Shown here one piece after another: positions 1 through 5,849 of a DNA stretch of 7,176 nucleotides (position 1 is the stretch's first letter; each line of letters opens with the position of its first letter). The translations under genes were made by a program, and so were the position numbers. The stretch is from positions 1 to 7,176 of the forward strand of contig JAYUHK010000041.1 in the NCBI GenBank assembly GCA_043767025.1. Direction: 5' to 3'. The notes under the pieces are model-generated. The model searched no databases. It saw nothing but the letters and a program-made list of their open reading frames with translations, and was not told where the DNA came from. The DNA is from JAYUHK01 sp043767025 (lineage in GTDB: Bacteria; Bacteroidota; Bacteroidia; Chitinophagales; Saprospiraceae).

Positions 1-2
1 TC

Positions 3-99
3 TGACTTGTCTTTTGAGCCAAAACTGCGTTAGATTTTCGTTACGATGCACGGCATCGCGCCTCAAATCTGCCTTGTTTTGACCCAAAATTCTGCGTCA
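3..99. repeat. Long imperfect nested palindrome, candidate dispersed REP-like element
   Basis: The two halves of this stretch pair with each other over almost 100 bases. Stem segments read by eye are 3-6 with 96-99, 12-16 with 85-89, 20-25 with 76-81, 32-37 with 65-70, and a terminal hairpin 44-49 with 53-58 (CGATGC, loop ACG, GCATCG). Small internal loops separate the segments. It is richer in G+C than the A/T-rich DNA that follows it and has no coding sense that I can support. The mixture of paired arms and mismatches is typical of dispersed extragenic palindromes (REP/MITE-like). It may also act as a hairpin at the end of an upstream gene outside the window. The fold is visible directly; the claim that it is dispersed in the genome is inference. 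Confidence 0.6.
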
Positions 100-166
100 C
101 AATATTCAGTACCTTATTTTCTCTTCATTCCTAACTCTAATTAATCTCAAATATAAATATATTTAT

Positions 167-198
167 TTTGCAAATGTGACGAAATAGCCCTAATATTG
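167..198 (+). promoter_or_regulatory. Candidate Bacteroidota-type promoter for the CvpA-family gene
   Basis: TTTG at 167-170 is followed after 20 bases by TAATATTG at 191-198, one mismatch from the Bacteroidota -7 consensus TAnnTTTG. Transcription would begin near 203-206, giving a leader of roughly 44 bases before the ATG at 248. A perfect 14-bp A/T palindrome, ATAAATATATTTAT at 153-166, lies directly upstream of the -33 box. It could be an operator but could also be chance in such A/T-rich DNA. Confidence 0.45.
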
Positions 199-247
199 CA
201 AAAAGATTACATTCGTAAATTGACTTAAAAAAATAATATTTTAAAAA

Positions 248-859
248 ATGGCTATAGATTTGGCATTTATTTTGTTGGCGGGCTATGGATTTTATACTGG
301 TTATTACAAAGGAATTATTCAGACGATTTTTTCGGCAGTTTCTGTCATCTTTGGTCTTTTGATTGCTTTTAAACTTTCCGCAGCGACCACCCGAATGCTC
401 GAAACAACCTTTGAAAGCAACCACCCAATGATGTTTCCGGCTGGTTTCGCGCTTACTTTTCTGACGGCATTGCTGCTTTTTCGACTGATTTCCAAGGGAT
501 TGGAGGGCGTAGTGCAGACGGTACACCTCAACGCTATCAACCGAATAGCGGGCGGCGCGGTCTTGGCGGGCGGGATTACGCTGCTTTTGAGCGTCTTACT
601 TTGGTTTGGAGATACAGCTGGTTTGTTGGGCGAAAGACTCAAAAACGAGTCACAAACCTATCCTTTTTTGCAAACTATTCCTGACAAAGCGAGAAATGTG
701 GCGATGATAGGAAAGCCAATTTTTATGGATTTTTGGGAAAAATCCTCTTCGACACTCGACCGTTTTCAGCACCTCAACAACGGTTCCGCCAATCCTGATA
801 TTTATAATCTGAACGATGAGCGACAAGCAGCGCGGCAAAAAAATTCTTCTCGTAGATAA
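248..859 (+). CDS. CvpA family integral membrane protein
   Basis: This 203-residue protein has four hydrophobic segments, at about residues 5-20, 23-42, 62-81 and 102-121, followed by a polar, basic cytosolic-looking tail (about 125-203). The glycine-rich first pair of helices (GYGFYTGYYKG at 12-22) and the INRIAGGA stretch at 97-104 before the last helix match the CvpA family, named for E. coli CvpA, which is needed for colicin V production. The molecular function of the family is not firmly known; it is an inner-membrane protein linked to envelope homeostasis. The ATG at 248 follows an A-rich run, usual for Bacteroidota, and puts the first helix right at the N-terminus. The last 44 bases overlap the next gene in another frame, so the tail (ERQAARQKNSSRR) shares DNA with the start of that gene. 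The family call is well supported; the physiological role is not. Confidence 0.85.
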   Translation: MAIDLAFILLAGYGFYTGYYKGIIQTIFSAVSVIFGLLIAFKLSAATTRMLETTFESNHPMMFPAGFALTFLTALLLFRLISKGLEGVVQTVHLNAINRIAGGAVLAGGITLLLSVLLWFGDTAGLLGERLKNESQTYPFLQTIPDKARNVAMIGKPIFMDFWEKSSSTLDRFQHLNNGSANPDIYNLNDERQAARQKNSSRR

Positions 860-1403
860 TTACGACTCGTTTACTTACAATCTTTACGATTATTTGCTAC
901 GGCTCGGCGTTGCTTGCGAGGTCGTGCGCAACGATGCGATGACTTTGCAGGAGTTCAAAAGCCTAACTTTTGACGGCTTGATGCTGTCTCCGGGACCCAA
1001 AACTCCCCGCGACGCAGGGCATTTGATGGCACTTATCGAATATTTTTTTGATAAAAAACCAATTTTGGGCGTTTGTTTGGGTCATCAAGCTTTGGGCGAA
1101 TTTTTTGGCGCAGAATTAATCCGCGCCACAGTCCCCGTGCACGGCAAAACTTCTCGCATTTTTACAGTAAAACACCCGCTTTTTGACGCTTTGCCTGCCG
1201 ATTTTGAAGTCATGCGCTACCATTCTTTGATACTAAAAAATTTAGAAAATACCGATTTGCAGGCTATCGCGACGACGAGCGAAGGCGAAATAATGGCACT
1301 TTGCCACCGCAATCTGCCTATTTGGGGCGTACAATTTCACCCCGAATCTATCCTGACCGAACATGGTTTGCCGATGTTGTCAAATTGGGTAAAAAGCCTA
1401 TAA
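816..1403 (+). CDS. pabA: Anthranilate/aminodeoxychorismate synthase glutamine amidotransferase subunit (TrpG/PabA type)
   Basis: A complete 195-residue class I glutamine amidotransferase. It releases ammonia from glutamine for a chorismate-using partner: TrpE (anthranilate, tryptophan pathway) or PabB (aminodeoxychorismate, folate pathway). Visible motifs are LVDNYDSFTYNL at 12-23, SPGP at 58-61, GVCLGHQ at 85-91 with nucleophile Cys87, HGK at 109-111, RYHSL at 134-138 and VQFHPES at 172-178, completing the triad with His175 and Glu177. Length is normal for the family. Neither trpE nor pabB is in view and there are no other trp genes, so a PabA or dual-purpose role is more likely than a dedicated TrpG; the symbol is tentative. 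The ATG at 816 lies inside the preceding CvpA-family gene. No better start exists, because the conserved N-terminal strand begins at residue 9. The 44-base overlap suggests co-transcription and perhaps coupled translation. Confidence 0.9.
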   Translation: MSDKQRGKKILLVDNYDSFTYNLYDYLLRLGVACEVVRNDAMTLQEFKSLTFDGLMLSPGPKTPRDAGHLMALIEYFFDKKPILGVCLGHQALGEFFGAELIRATVPVHGKTSRIFTVKHPLFDALPADFEVMRYHSLILKNLENTDLQAIATTSEGEIMALCHRNLPIWGVQFHPESILTEHGLPMLSNWVKSL

Positions 1404-1427
1404 TTAACAAATAAAATATCGTGTTAA
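1404..1427. terminator. Weak dyad between convergent genes, possible bidirectional terminator
   Basis: TTAACA at 1404-1409 and TGTTAA at 1422-1427 are perfect inverted repeats separated by 12 bases, exactly in the 20-base gap between the amidotransferase gene and the convergent sensor gene. The right arm includes the stop codon of the sensor gene. The stem is only 6 bp and A/T-rich, and no strong T-tract follows, so its position is the main reason to suspect termination. Confidence 0.25.
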
Positions 1428-3403
1428 GCTCTTGCCACAGCACCTACTTTGGATATTGCGGATAAAATCTTGGCGTACAACTCCTCCGATTGGTAGGGTT
1501 TGCTCAAATATTCGGCAATTCCCAACTCCCGACAACGCTCCATTTCCTGCTTACTGCCCGACGGACTCATTGCCACAATCGGAATATCGCTGCGTTCTCT
1601 GATGCGTTTAGCGGCTTCCAATCCGTCCATAATTGGCATTTGTAAGTCCATCAATATCAAATCGTAGTCGGAATTTTTAGATTTTTCGACACAAATAAGT
1701 CCGTTTTCGGCTATATCAATCGTAATTTTTTCGGACCAATTCTGGAGTATTTTTTTGAGCGCGATTTGGTTCAAAAAATGGTCTTCGGCGATGAGTATTT
1801 TTAAATTTTTTGGCAGCGCGACGGAGTTCGCCACAGGTGCCGCAGACGGCGTGGGCAAGCGAAGCGGCGCAATAAAAGTGAACTGCGTGGTGCCGCTGTC
1901 GCGGTTTTGCACCTCCAATCCGCCGCCCATCAAACGGGCGATTTTGGCGGCTACTCCGAGCATCAACTCCAAACCGAGTTCAGCATTTTTTGGTCGTTCT
2001 TCGAGGAATTTTTCGGACTGGTTCAACGCCTTCAAGCGAGCTGCTGACAGGATTTTTCCTTTATATTTGAACGTAAAATGCAGTTTTGTGTCCGCCTCCG
2101 ATGCCTCCGAAACGTTTATCCGAAACATCAATTTAGCACCTTCGCTGGCAGCTAATTTTACAATTTCTTGCGACATATTATTGATAGCCAAGCTCAAATA
2201 GCGCGCATCGCCGATTAGTTTTTCGGGAATATTTTCGTCAATTTCGGTACTTAATATCAAGTCGTGTTTGACTGATTTTAGTTTGGTAAATTGTAAAATA
2301 TTATTAATAAAATTCGGACTATCAAACGGTTCGCTTTCTAAAATAGTATGATAATCGCCCGAAATCAATGATTTATTGGAGAGGTCGCCGTTGAGCATCG
2401 AGAGTTGTTCCAACACCGATTTTAGCTGCATAATCTGGCTTTTTACCGTCGCATCTTTGCGGTATTGCTCCAAAACGCCAACCGTTTGCGACAGCCCCGC
2501 GAGGGCAGGATAAATATGGCTGCAAATTTCGCTTTGCAAATTTTCCTTTATTTTGGTGGCTTGCACCGCAAACATTTTATCCTGATTGAGTTGTTCTTGC
2601 GCCTTGATGGGAGTCAAATCCTGCACCGAACCGAACATCACCAATTTGGAGGTAGTTTCGTCAAAATATATTTTTGCAAACAAGCCAAAATACCGAATGT
2701 GAGAGCCTTCCAAAATTATTCGATGCTGTAAAATACGGCTTTTACCGTCTTTTACGATATTTTCAAAAAATAATTCTACTTCTTGTTTGTCCTCCCGATG
2801 GACGTATTTGAGGTAAGTCGCTACCGACGCATCTACGCTATTTGGGATAAAACCGAACAAGCGATAAAGCTGGTCAGACCAAATCATTTCGTTGCTTATC
2901 AAATCCATCTGCCAACTTCCAGTATTTGTAAGTTGTTCATTTTCAATGAGTTGCTTTTCTATTTTTCCAATTTTTTGAATCAAACTGTGTGTGTGCTGAT
3001 TTTCTTTGAACTGCTTTTGGGCGTAGCTGATGGATTTTTGGAGCATTTTTCCGTCAAATTGTCCTCGCAGTAGCACGTCATGTGCGCCAGCTTTCGCGAG
3101 TTGGATAGGCACTTGCACCTCCCGCGAGTCGGTGGTGCAGACTATCGGGATTTGGAGCGTCAGCTCCGAAAGTTTTGCAAAAATAGTCGTGCGCGCGCTG
3201 CCTACCGCCGTGTCGGGTGCAGCAGCGTCGAGGATAAAAATATCGAAAGTTTGTTGCCCCAGAGCCAGCATACTTTCGTTCAAAGTCGTGAAATAAGTTA
3301 GGTCGTGTTTGGAGTTGCTTTCGCGGAGCAGCGTCTTGAAGGCTTGCACTTGCCCCAAGCTCTCTGCCGCAAGCAAAATGCGGAGTGATTGGTTCGAAAT
3401 CAT
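1424..3403 (-). CDS. Hybrid two-component sensor (REC-PAS-histidine kinase-like-REC) with a degenerate kinase core
   Basis: A 659-residue soluble protein with no membrane segment or signal peptide. Domains in order: an N-terminal receiver-like domain (about 7-130); a helical linker (about 131-158); a PAS domain of the PAS_3 type (about 158-271); a dimerisation helix region with an H-box-like SHIYPAL at 295-301; an ATPase-like domain (about 390-514); and a C-terminal receiver (about 534-650). The C-terminal receiver is intact: Glu540/Asp541, phospho-acceptor Asp586 in LILMDLQMP, Ser613 and Lys635. The N-terminal receiver keeps an Asp at 59 but has Ala13 in the acidic pair and Arg113 where Lys is expected. 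The kinase core is unusual. His296 lacks the following acidic residue. The N-box aligns without gaps from Gly398-Asp399 to Lys416, but the key Asn is Glu413. The DxGxG box is replaced around Tyr447-Ile451, and the GLGL loop by ELML at 479-482. It probably signals as a scaffold or pseudokinase. No cognate regulator is adjacent, and its own promoter lies in the divergent region. Confidence 0.85.
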   Translation of the reverse strand: MISNQSLRILLAAESLGQVQAFKTLLRESNSKHDLTYFTTLNESMLALGQQTFDIFILDAAAPDTAVGSARTTIFAKLSELTLQIPIVCTTDSREVQVPIQLAKAGAHDVLLRGQFDGKMLQKSISYAQKQFKENQHTHSLIQKIGKIEKQLIENEQLTNTGSWQMDLISNEMIWSDQLYRLFGFIPNSVDASVATYLKYVHREDKQEVELFFENIVKDGKSRILQHRIILEGSHIRYFGLFAKIYFDETTSKLVMFGSVQDLTPIKAQEQLNQDKMFAVQATKIKENLQSEICSHIYPALAGLSQTVGVLEQYRKDATVKSQIMQLKSVLEQLSMLNGDLSNKSLISGDYHTILESEPFDSPNFINNILQFTKLKSVKHDLILSTEIDENIPEKLIGDARYLSLAINNMSQEIVKLAASEGAKLMFRINVSEASEADTKLHFTFKYKGKILSAARLKALNQSEKFLEERPKNAELGLELMLGVAAKIARLMGGGLEVQNRDSGTTQFTFIAPLRLPTPSAAPVANSVALPKNLKILIAEDHFLNQIALKKILQNWSEKITIDIAENGLICVEKSKNSDYDLILMDLQMPIMDGLEAAKRIRERSDIPIVAMSPSGSKQEMERCRELGIAEYLSKPYQSEELYAKILSAISKVGAVARA

Positions 3404-3525
3404 TGTGTGTGTGAGAATTTTGTTTTTAAAAATATACAGAAAATCAAGTCTTCATCTCGCCGATGCAGTTATTTTGTTTAAAATAAATAGTTTGAAATGA
3501 ATTTTTGTCTGAATAGCAAAAAACA

Positions 3526-3543
3526 ATAGGAAGAGAATCCTAT
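3526..3543. promoter_or_regulatory. Dyad ATAGGA-N6-TCCTAT in the sensor gene leader
   Basis: A perfect 6-bp inverted repeat (3526-3531 and 3538-3543) with a 6-base spacer lies about 20 bases downstream of the predicted start of the sensor transcript. It could be an operator for a dimeric regulator or a small leader hairpin. Nothing else in the window carries the same motif that I noticed, so the role is open. Confidence 0.3.
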
Positions 3544-3566
3544 GCTGTCGTGTTGGTTTGTTGGGA

Positions 3567-3597
3567 CAAAGATAAGCAATTTTTTTGGGCTTGCAAA
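3567..3597 (-). promoter_or_regulatory. Bacteroidota-type promoter for the hybrid sensor gene
   Basis: Read on the minus strand, TTTG (complement of 3594-3597) is followed after 19 bases by TATCTTTG (complement of 3567-3574), an exact match to the Bacteroidota sigma-70 consensus TAnnTTTG with a normal spacer. Transcription would start near 3561 and give a leader of about 155 bases before the start codon at 3403. The leader is long enough to hold regulatory structure. Confidence 0.6.
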
Positions 3598-3708
3598 TTT
3601 TTTACCAAAAAAATAGAAAAAAAAACTTGGGAATGATTGATTCTAATCTGGCAGAAAAAATGGGCAACTTACTCTGGATACATTTTTACTCACATTCTCA
3701 AATAACAA

Positions 3709-3741
3709 TTTGCTTTTTGTTCTAAAAATTCCTTAATTTTG
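3709..3741 (+). promoter_or_regulatory. Bacteroidota-type promoter for the class V aminotransferase gene
   Basis: TTTG at 3709-3712 is followed after 21 bases by TAATTTTG at 3734-3741, an exact match to TAnnTTTG. The predicted transcript start, around 3746-3748, leaves a leader of only about 10-12 bases before the ATG at 3758. The leader therefore has little room for regulation, and expression would be set at the promoter. Confidence 0.6.
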
Positions 3742-3757
3742 TGAAAATATTGAACGC

Positions 3758-5236
3758 ATGGTTGAAACAAAAAAATTGGAAGCGCATTTTTCACAATTCA
3801 GACAAAAAACCGTTGGAATTGGGCAAAATTTTATGTCACATTTTGGTCAAAAAAATATCGTTTATGCCGATTGGATTGCGTCGGGGCGGCTCTACGCACC
3901 GATAGAAAAAAAAATGCTGGAGGATTTCGCGCCTTTCATAGGAAATACGCACACCGAAACCTCCGTGACGGGTACCAGCATGACGCAAGCCTACAACAAA
4001 GCTCGCCAGATTATCAAGCAACACGTCCGCGCTAATGCCGACGATGTGCTGATTTGTTGCGACAGCGGCATGACGGGCGCAGTCAATAAATTGCAGCGAA
4101 TCTTGGGTCTAAAAGTTCCCGAAAAGTTCAGAAATCAATTAGAAGTGAGCGACGCAGAACGCCCCGTCGTGTTTATCTCCCACATGGAACACCACTCCAA
4201 CCAGACTTCTTGGCTCGAAACGCTCGCCGACGTAGTGACCATCGCGCCTACACTCGACGGCTTGATAGACCTCCAACAACTCCGTGTTTTGCTCCAAAAG
4301 TATGAGCATCGCCCAATCAAAATCGCCGCCATCACGAGCTGCTCCAACGTCACGGGCATCGTCACGCCTTTCCACGAAGTGGCAAAAATAATGCACGCCG
4401 TCGGCGGACTTTGTTTCGTGGATTTTGCCTGCTCCGCGCCCTATGTGCCTATCAATATGCACCCCGAAGGCGACGAAACGGCGAGTTTGGACGCTATTTA
4501 TTTCTCTCCGCACAAGTTTCTCGGCGGACCGGGAACTTCTGGCGTGCTGATTTTTCATTCCAAAATGTACCGCAATGCCGTCCCCGACCACCCGGGCGGA
4601 GGCACCGTGACGTGGACCAATCCATGGGGCGGACACCATTATATACAAGATATCGAAGCGCGTGAGGACGGTGGCACGCCGCCGTTTTTGCAGACTATCC
4701 GCACCGCACTCGCCATTCGGCTCAAAGAGCAAATGGGCGTAGAAAATATTCTCGCCCGCGAGCATCAATTACTCGAAAAAGCTTTCGCTCGGTTCGATAC
4801 CATAAAAAATATTCACCTTTTAGCGACCCAACATCGCAACAGAATTGGTGTAATTTCGTTTTATGTCAAGGATTTGCACTACAACCTGTGCGTCAAGCTG
4901 CTCAACGACCATTTTGGGGTTCAGGTGCGTGGCGGCTGCTCTTGCGCGGGGACGTACGGGCATTATTTGCTCAACGTGACTCCCGAGTATTCGCGTGGCA
5001 TTACAGACAAAATAGACGGCGGAAATCTTACCGAAAAGCCCGGCTGGATTCGGCTTTCGCTGCACCCGATAATGACCGATGCCGAATTAGATTTTGTGAT
5101 GGACGCAATCGAGGAGGTCGCCAAAAATTTCCGAACTTACGCCGAAGACTACGAATACAGCAACAAACACAACGAATATTATCTCAAAAAAGGTGAAATC
5201 CACGCATTAGATTTAGAAAAATGTTTTGCAATGTAA
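3758..5236 (+). CDS. Class V aminotransferase-fold PLP enzyme, cysteine desulfurase superfamily, specific role unknown
   Basis: A complete 492-residue PLP enzyme. The cofactor lysine is Lys253 in SPHKFLGGPG (250-259). MEHHSNQTSW at 143-152 supplies the His that stacks on the PLP ring. VDFACSAPY at 221-229 supplies Asp222, which contacts the pyridine nitrogen. RGGCSCAGTYGH at 391-402 aligns with the catalytic-cysteine loop of SufS-type desulfurases, with Cys396 at the position of the active cysteine and Cys394 beside it. It is longer than SufS (about 400 residues) because of an insertion near 410-428 and a charged, tyrosine-rich tail after about 460. The Gln that usually follows VDGA in desulfurases is Cys225 here. 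No suf, isc or scaffold genes adjoin it, so a housekeeping Fe-S role is not indicated. A desulfurase, selenocysteine lyase or other C-S lyase activity is possible. Fold and cofactor are certain; substrate is not. It has its own promoter directly upstream. Confidence 0.85.
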   Translation: MVETKKLEAHFSQFRQKTVGIGQNFMSHFGQKNIVYADWIASGRLYAPIEKKMLEDFAPFIGNTHTETSVTGTSMTQAYNKARQIIKQHVRANADDVLICCDSGMTGAVNKLQRILGLKVPEKFRNQLEVSDAERPVVFISHMEHHSNQTSWLETLADVVTIAPTLDGLIDLQQLRVLLQKYEHRPIKIAAITSCSNVTGIVTPFHEVAKIMHAVGGLCFVDFACSAPYVPINMHPEGDETASLDAIYFSPHKFLGGPGTSGVLIFHSKMYRNAVPDHPGGGTVTWTNPWGGHHYIQDIEAREDGGTPPFLQTIRTALAIRLKEQMGVENILAREHQLLEKAFARFDTIKNIHLLATQHRNRIGVISFYVKDLHYNLCVKLLNDHFGVQVRGGCSCAGTYGHYLLNVTPEYSRGITDKIDGGNLTEKPGWIRLSLHPIMTDAELDFVMDAIEEVAKNFRTYAEDYEYSNKHNEYYLKKGEIHALDLEKCFAM

Positions 5237-5261
5237 TGTCTGTTTTTTTAATTTTTTAACG

Positions 5262-5777
5262 ATGAAAAAATCTAAAATTCTGTTTTTCTTGCTCATTTTT
5301 AGCACTATTTTTAACTTATCTGCCCAAAATAATTCGAATATTCTTATAAAGTTGGATAGTTTGCCTTCTGATATAAGTGGGGAAGACCTCATAGGGTATC
5401 AAAAAAAATTATCAAACTTGTCAGCCAACGAATCTTTTGAGTTCATCAGATTCAAGAATTTAGACCAGCTCAACTTAACTCATCAAGTGACTCTAAAAGT
5501 ACCTGATGCCACAGAGTCGCACACATTCAAAGAGCAATATACTGAATATACGAATTATGAAGATTTCTATTGGTCTGGCGAAGATGAAAACGACCCACGC
5601 TATCGAGTGCAACTTTCTGTATTGGGTGGATATATATCTGGAAAAATAGAGTGGGCAGATAAGGTTTATGTGATTGAACCCTTATCACCTAAATACCATT
5701 TATTAAATGCTATCAATCGCAGTGATATTAAGTCTGGCTGTGGCACTGGACCTTCCAGTTATGACACTAAACATTAA
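5262..5777 (+). CDS. Small secreted protein resembling a reprolysin-like metallopeptidase propeptide, peptidase domain absent
   Basis: Starting at the ATG at 5262, this is a 171-residue protein with a clear signal peptide: Lys2-Lys3, a hydrophobic core at 6-18, and likely cleavage after LSA at 19-21. An upstream in-frame ATG at 5226 was rejected because it would bury the signal and overlap the previous gene. The mature part has the pattern seen in propeptides of secreted Bacteroidota M12B/reprolysin-like proteases: DFYWSG at 101-106, an acidic DENDP stretch, VQLSVLGGYISGKIEW at 116-131, YVIEPL at 136-141, and a single Cys160 near the end that could serve as a cysteine-switch-like residue. No HExxH zinc motif follows; the frame stops at 5777 and I find no continuation in other frames. 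By hand count, 5281-5700 is about 36% G+C against about 56% for 4201-4380. It is either a truncated remnant or a free-standing propeptide-like protein. The family call is tentative. Confidence 0.65.
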   Translation: MKKSKILFFLLIFSTIFNLSAQNNSNILIKLDSLPSDISGEDLIGYQKKLSNLSANESFEFIRFKNLDQLNLTHQVTLKVPDATESHTFKEQYTEYTNYEDFYWSGEDENDPRYRVQLSVLGGYISGKIEWADKVYVIEPLSPKYHLLNAINRSDIKSGCGTGPSSYDTKH

Positions 5778-5790
5778 ATAAATTGCCCTC

Positions 5791-5804
5791 AAACGGGTTC
5801 GTTT
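5791..5804 (+). other. Small hairpin between the secreted-protein gene and the di-haem enzyme gene
   Basis: AAACG (5791-5795) and CGTTT (5800-5804) pair around a GGTT loop, 14 bases after the stop codon of the secreted-protein gene. The stem is short and not followed by a T-run, so it is a poor terminator. I found no good TAnnTTTG box in the 72-base gap, which leaves read-through into the next gene possible. Confidence 0.2.
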
Positions 5805-5849
5805 ACGAAAATTTGTATCAATCAATAGGACGAAAATATTTATTAAACA

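Larger units (their letters stand above)
3404..3757. other. 354-base divergent intergenic region
   Basis: This region separates the minus-strand sensor gene from the plus-strand aminotransferase gene. It is A/T-rich, has poly-A and poly-T runs around 3581-3625, and shows no credible coding sequence on either strand. It holds one promoter for each flanking gene (3567-3597 minus, 3709-3741 plus) and a short dyad in the sensor gene leader (3526-3543). A (TG)5 run at 3404-3413 sits immediately before the sensor start codon. I see no riboswitch or small RNA gene that I can support. Confidence 0.7.

Noticed and set aside
137..526. 129-codon minus-strand open frame over the start of the CvpA-family gene
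   Set aside because: It has low-complexity Lys/Asn/Phe-rich content, no family resemblance, and runs across the predicted promoter and the conserved CvpA coding region.
2986..3413. Two (TG)5 runs, at 2986-2995 inside the sensor gene and 3404-3413 just before its start, considered as phase-variation tracts
   Set aside because: Five dinucleotide units are too few for efficient slippage, and the internal copy encodes an ordinary His-Thr-His stretch in the linker.
3404..3500. Plus-strand coding sequence running out of the sensor gene region into the divergent gap
   Set aside because: The frame is mostly antisense to the conserved N-terminal receiver domain of the sensor and has no motif or plausible start context.
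4139..4768. 209-codon open frame antisense to the aminotransferase gene
   Set aside because: It lies wholly within a clearly conserved enzyme gene in a G+C-rich section, has no recognisable motifs and a composition full of Arg and His typical of antisense shadows.
5226..5261. In-frame ATG 12 codons upstream of the secreted-protein start
   Set aside because: It overlaps the end of the aminotransferase gene and would put a polar and cysteine-containing stretch before an otherwise standard Lys-Lys signal peptide. The ATG at 5262 is the better start.
5778..5849. Frameshifted continuation of the secreted protein into a peptidase domain
   Set aside because: All three forward frames in this gap are short and lack any protease-like sequence. 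The next gene begins at 5850 and is an unrelated haem protein.
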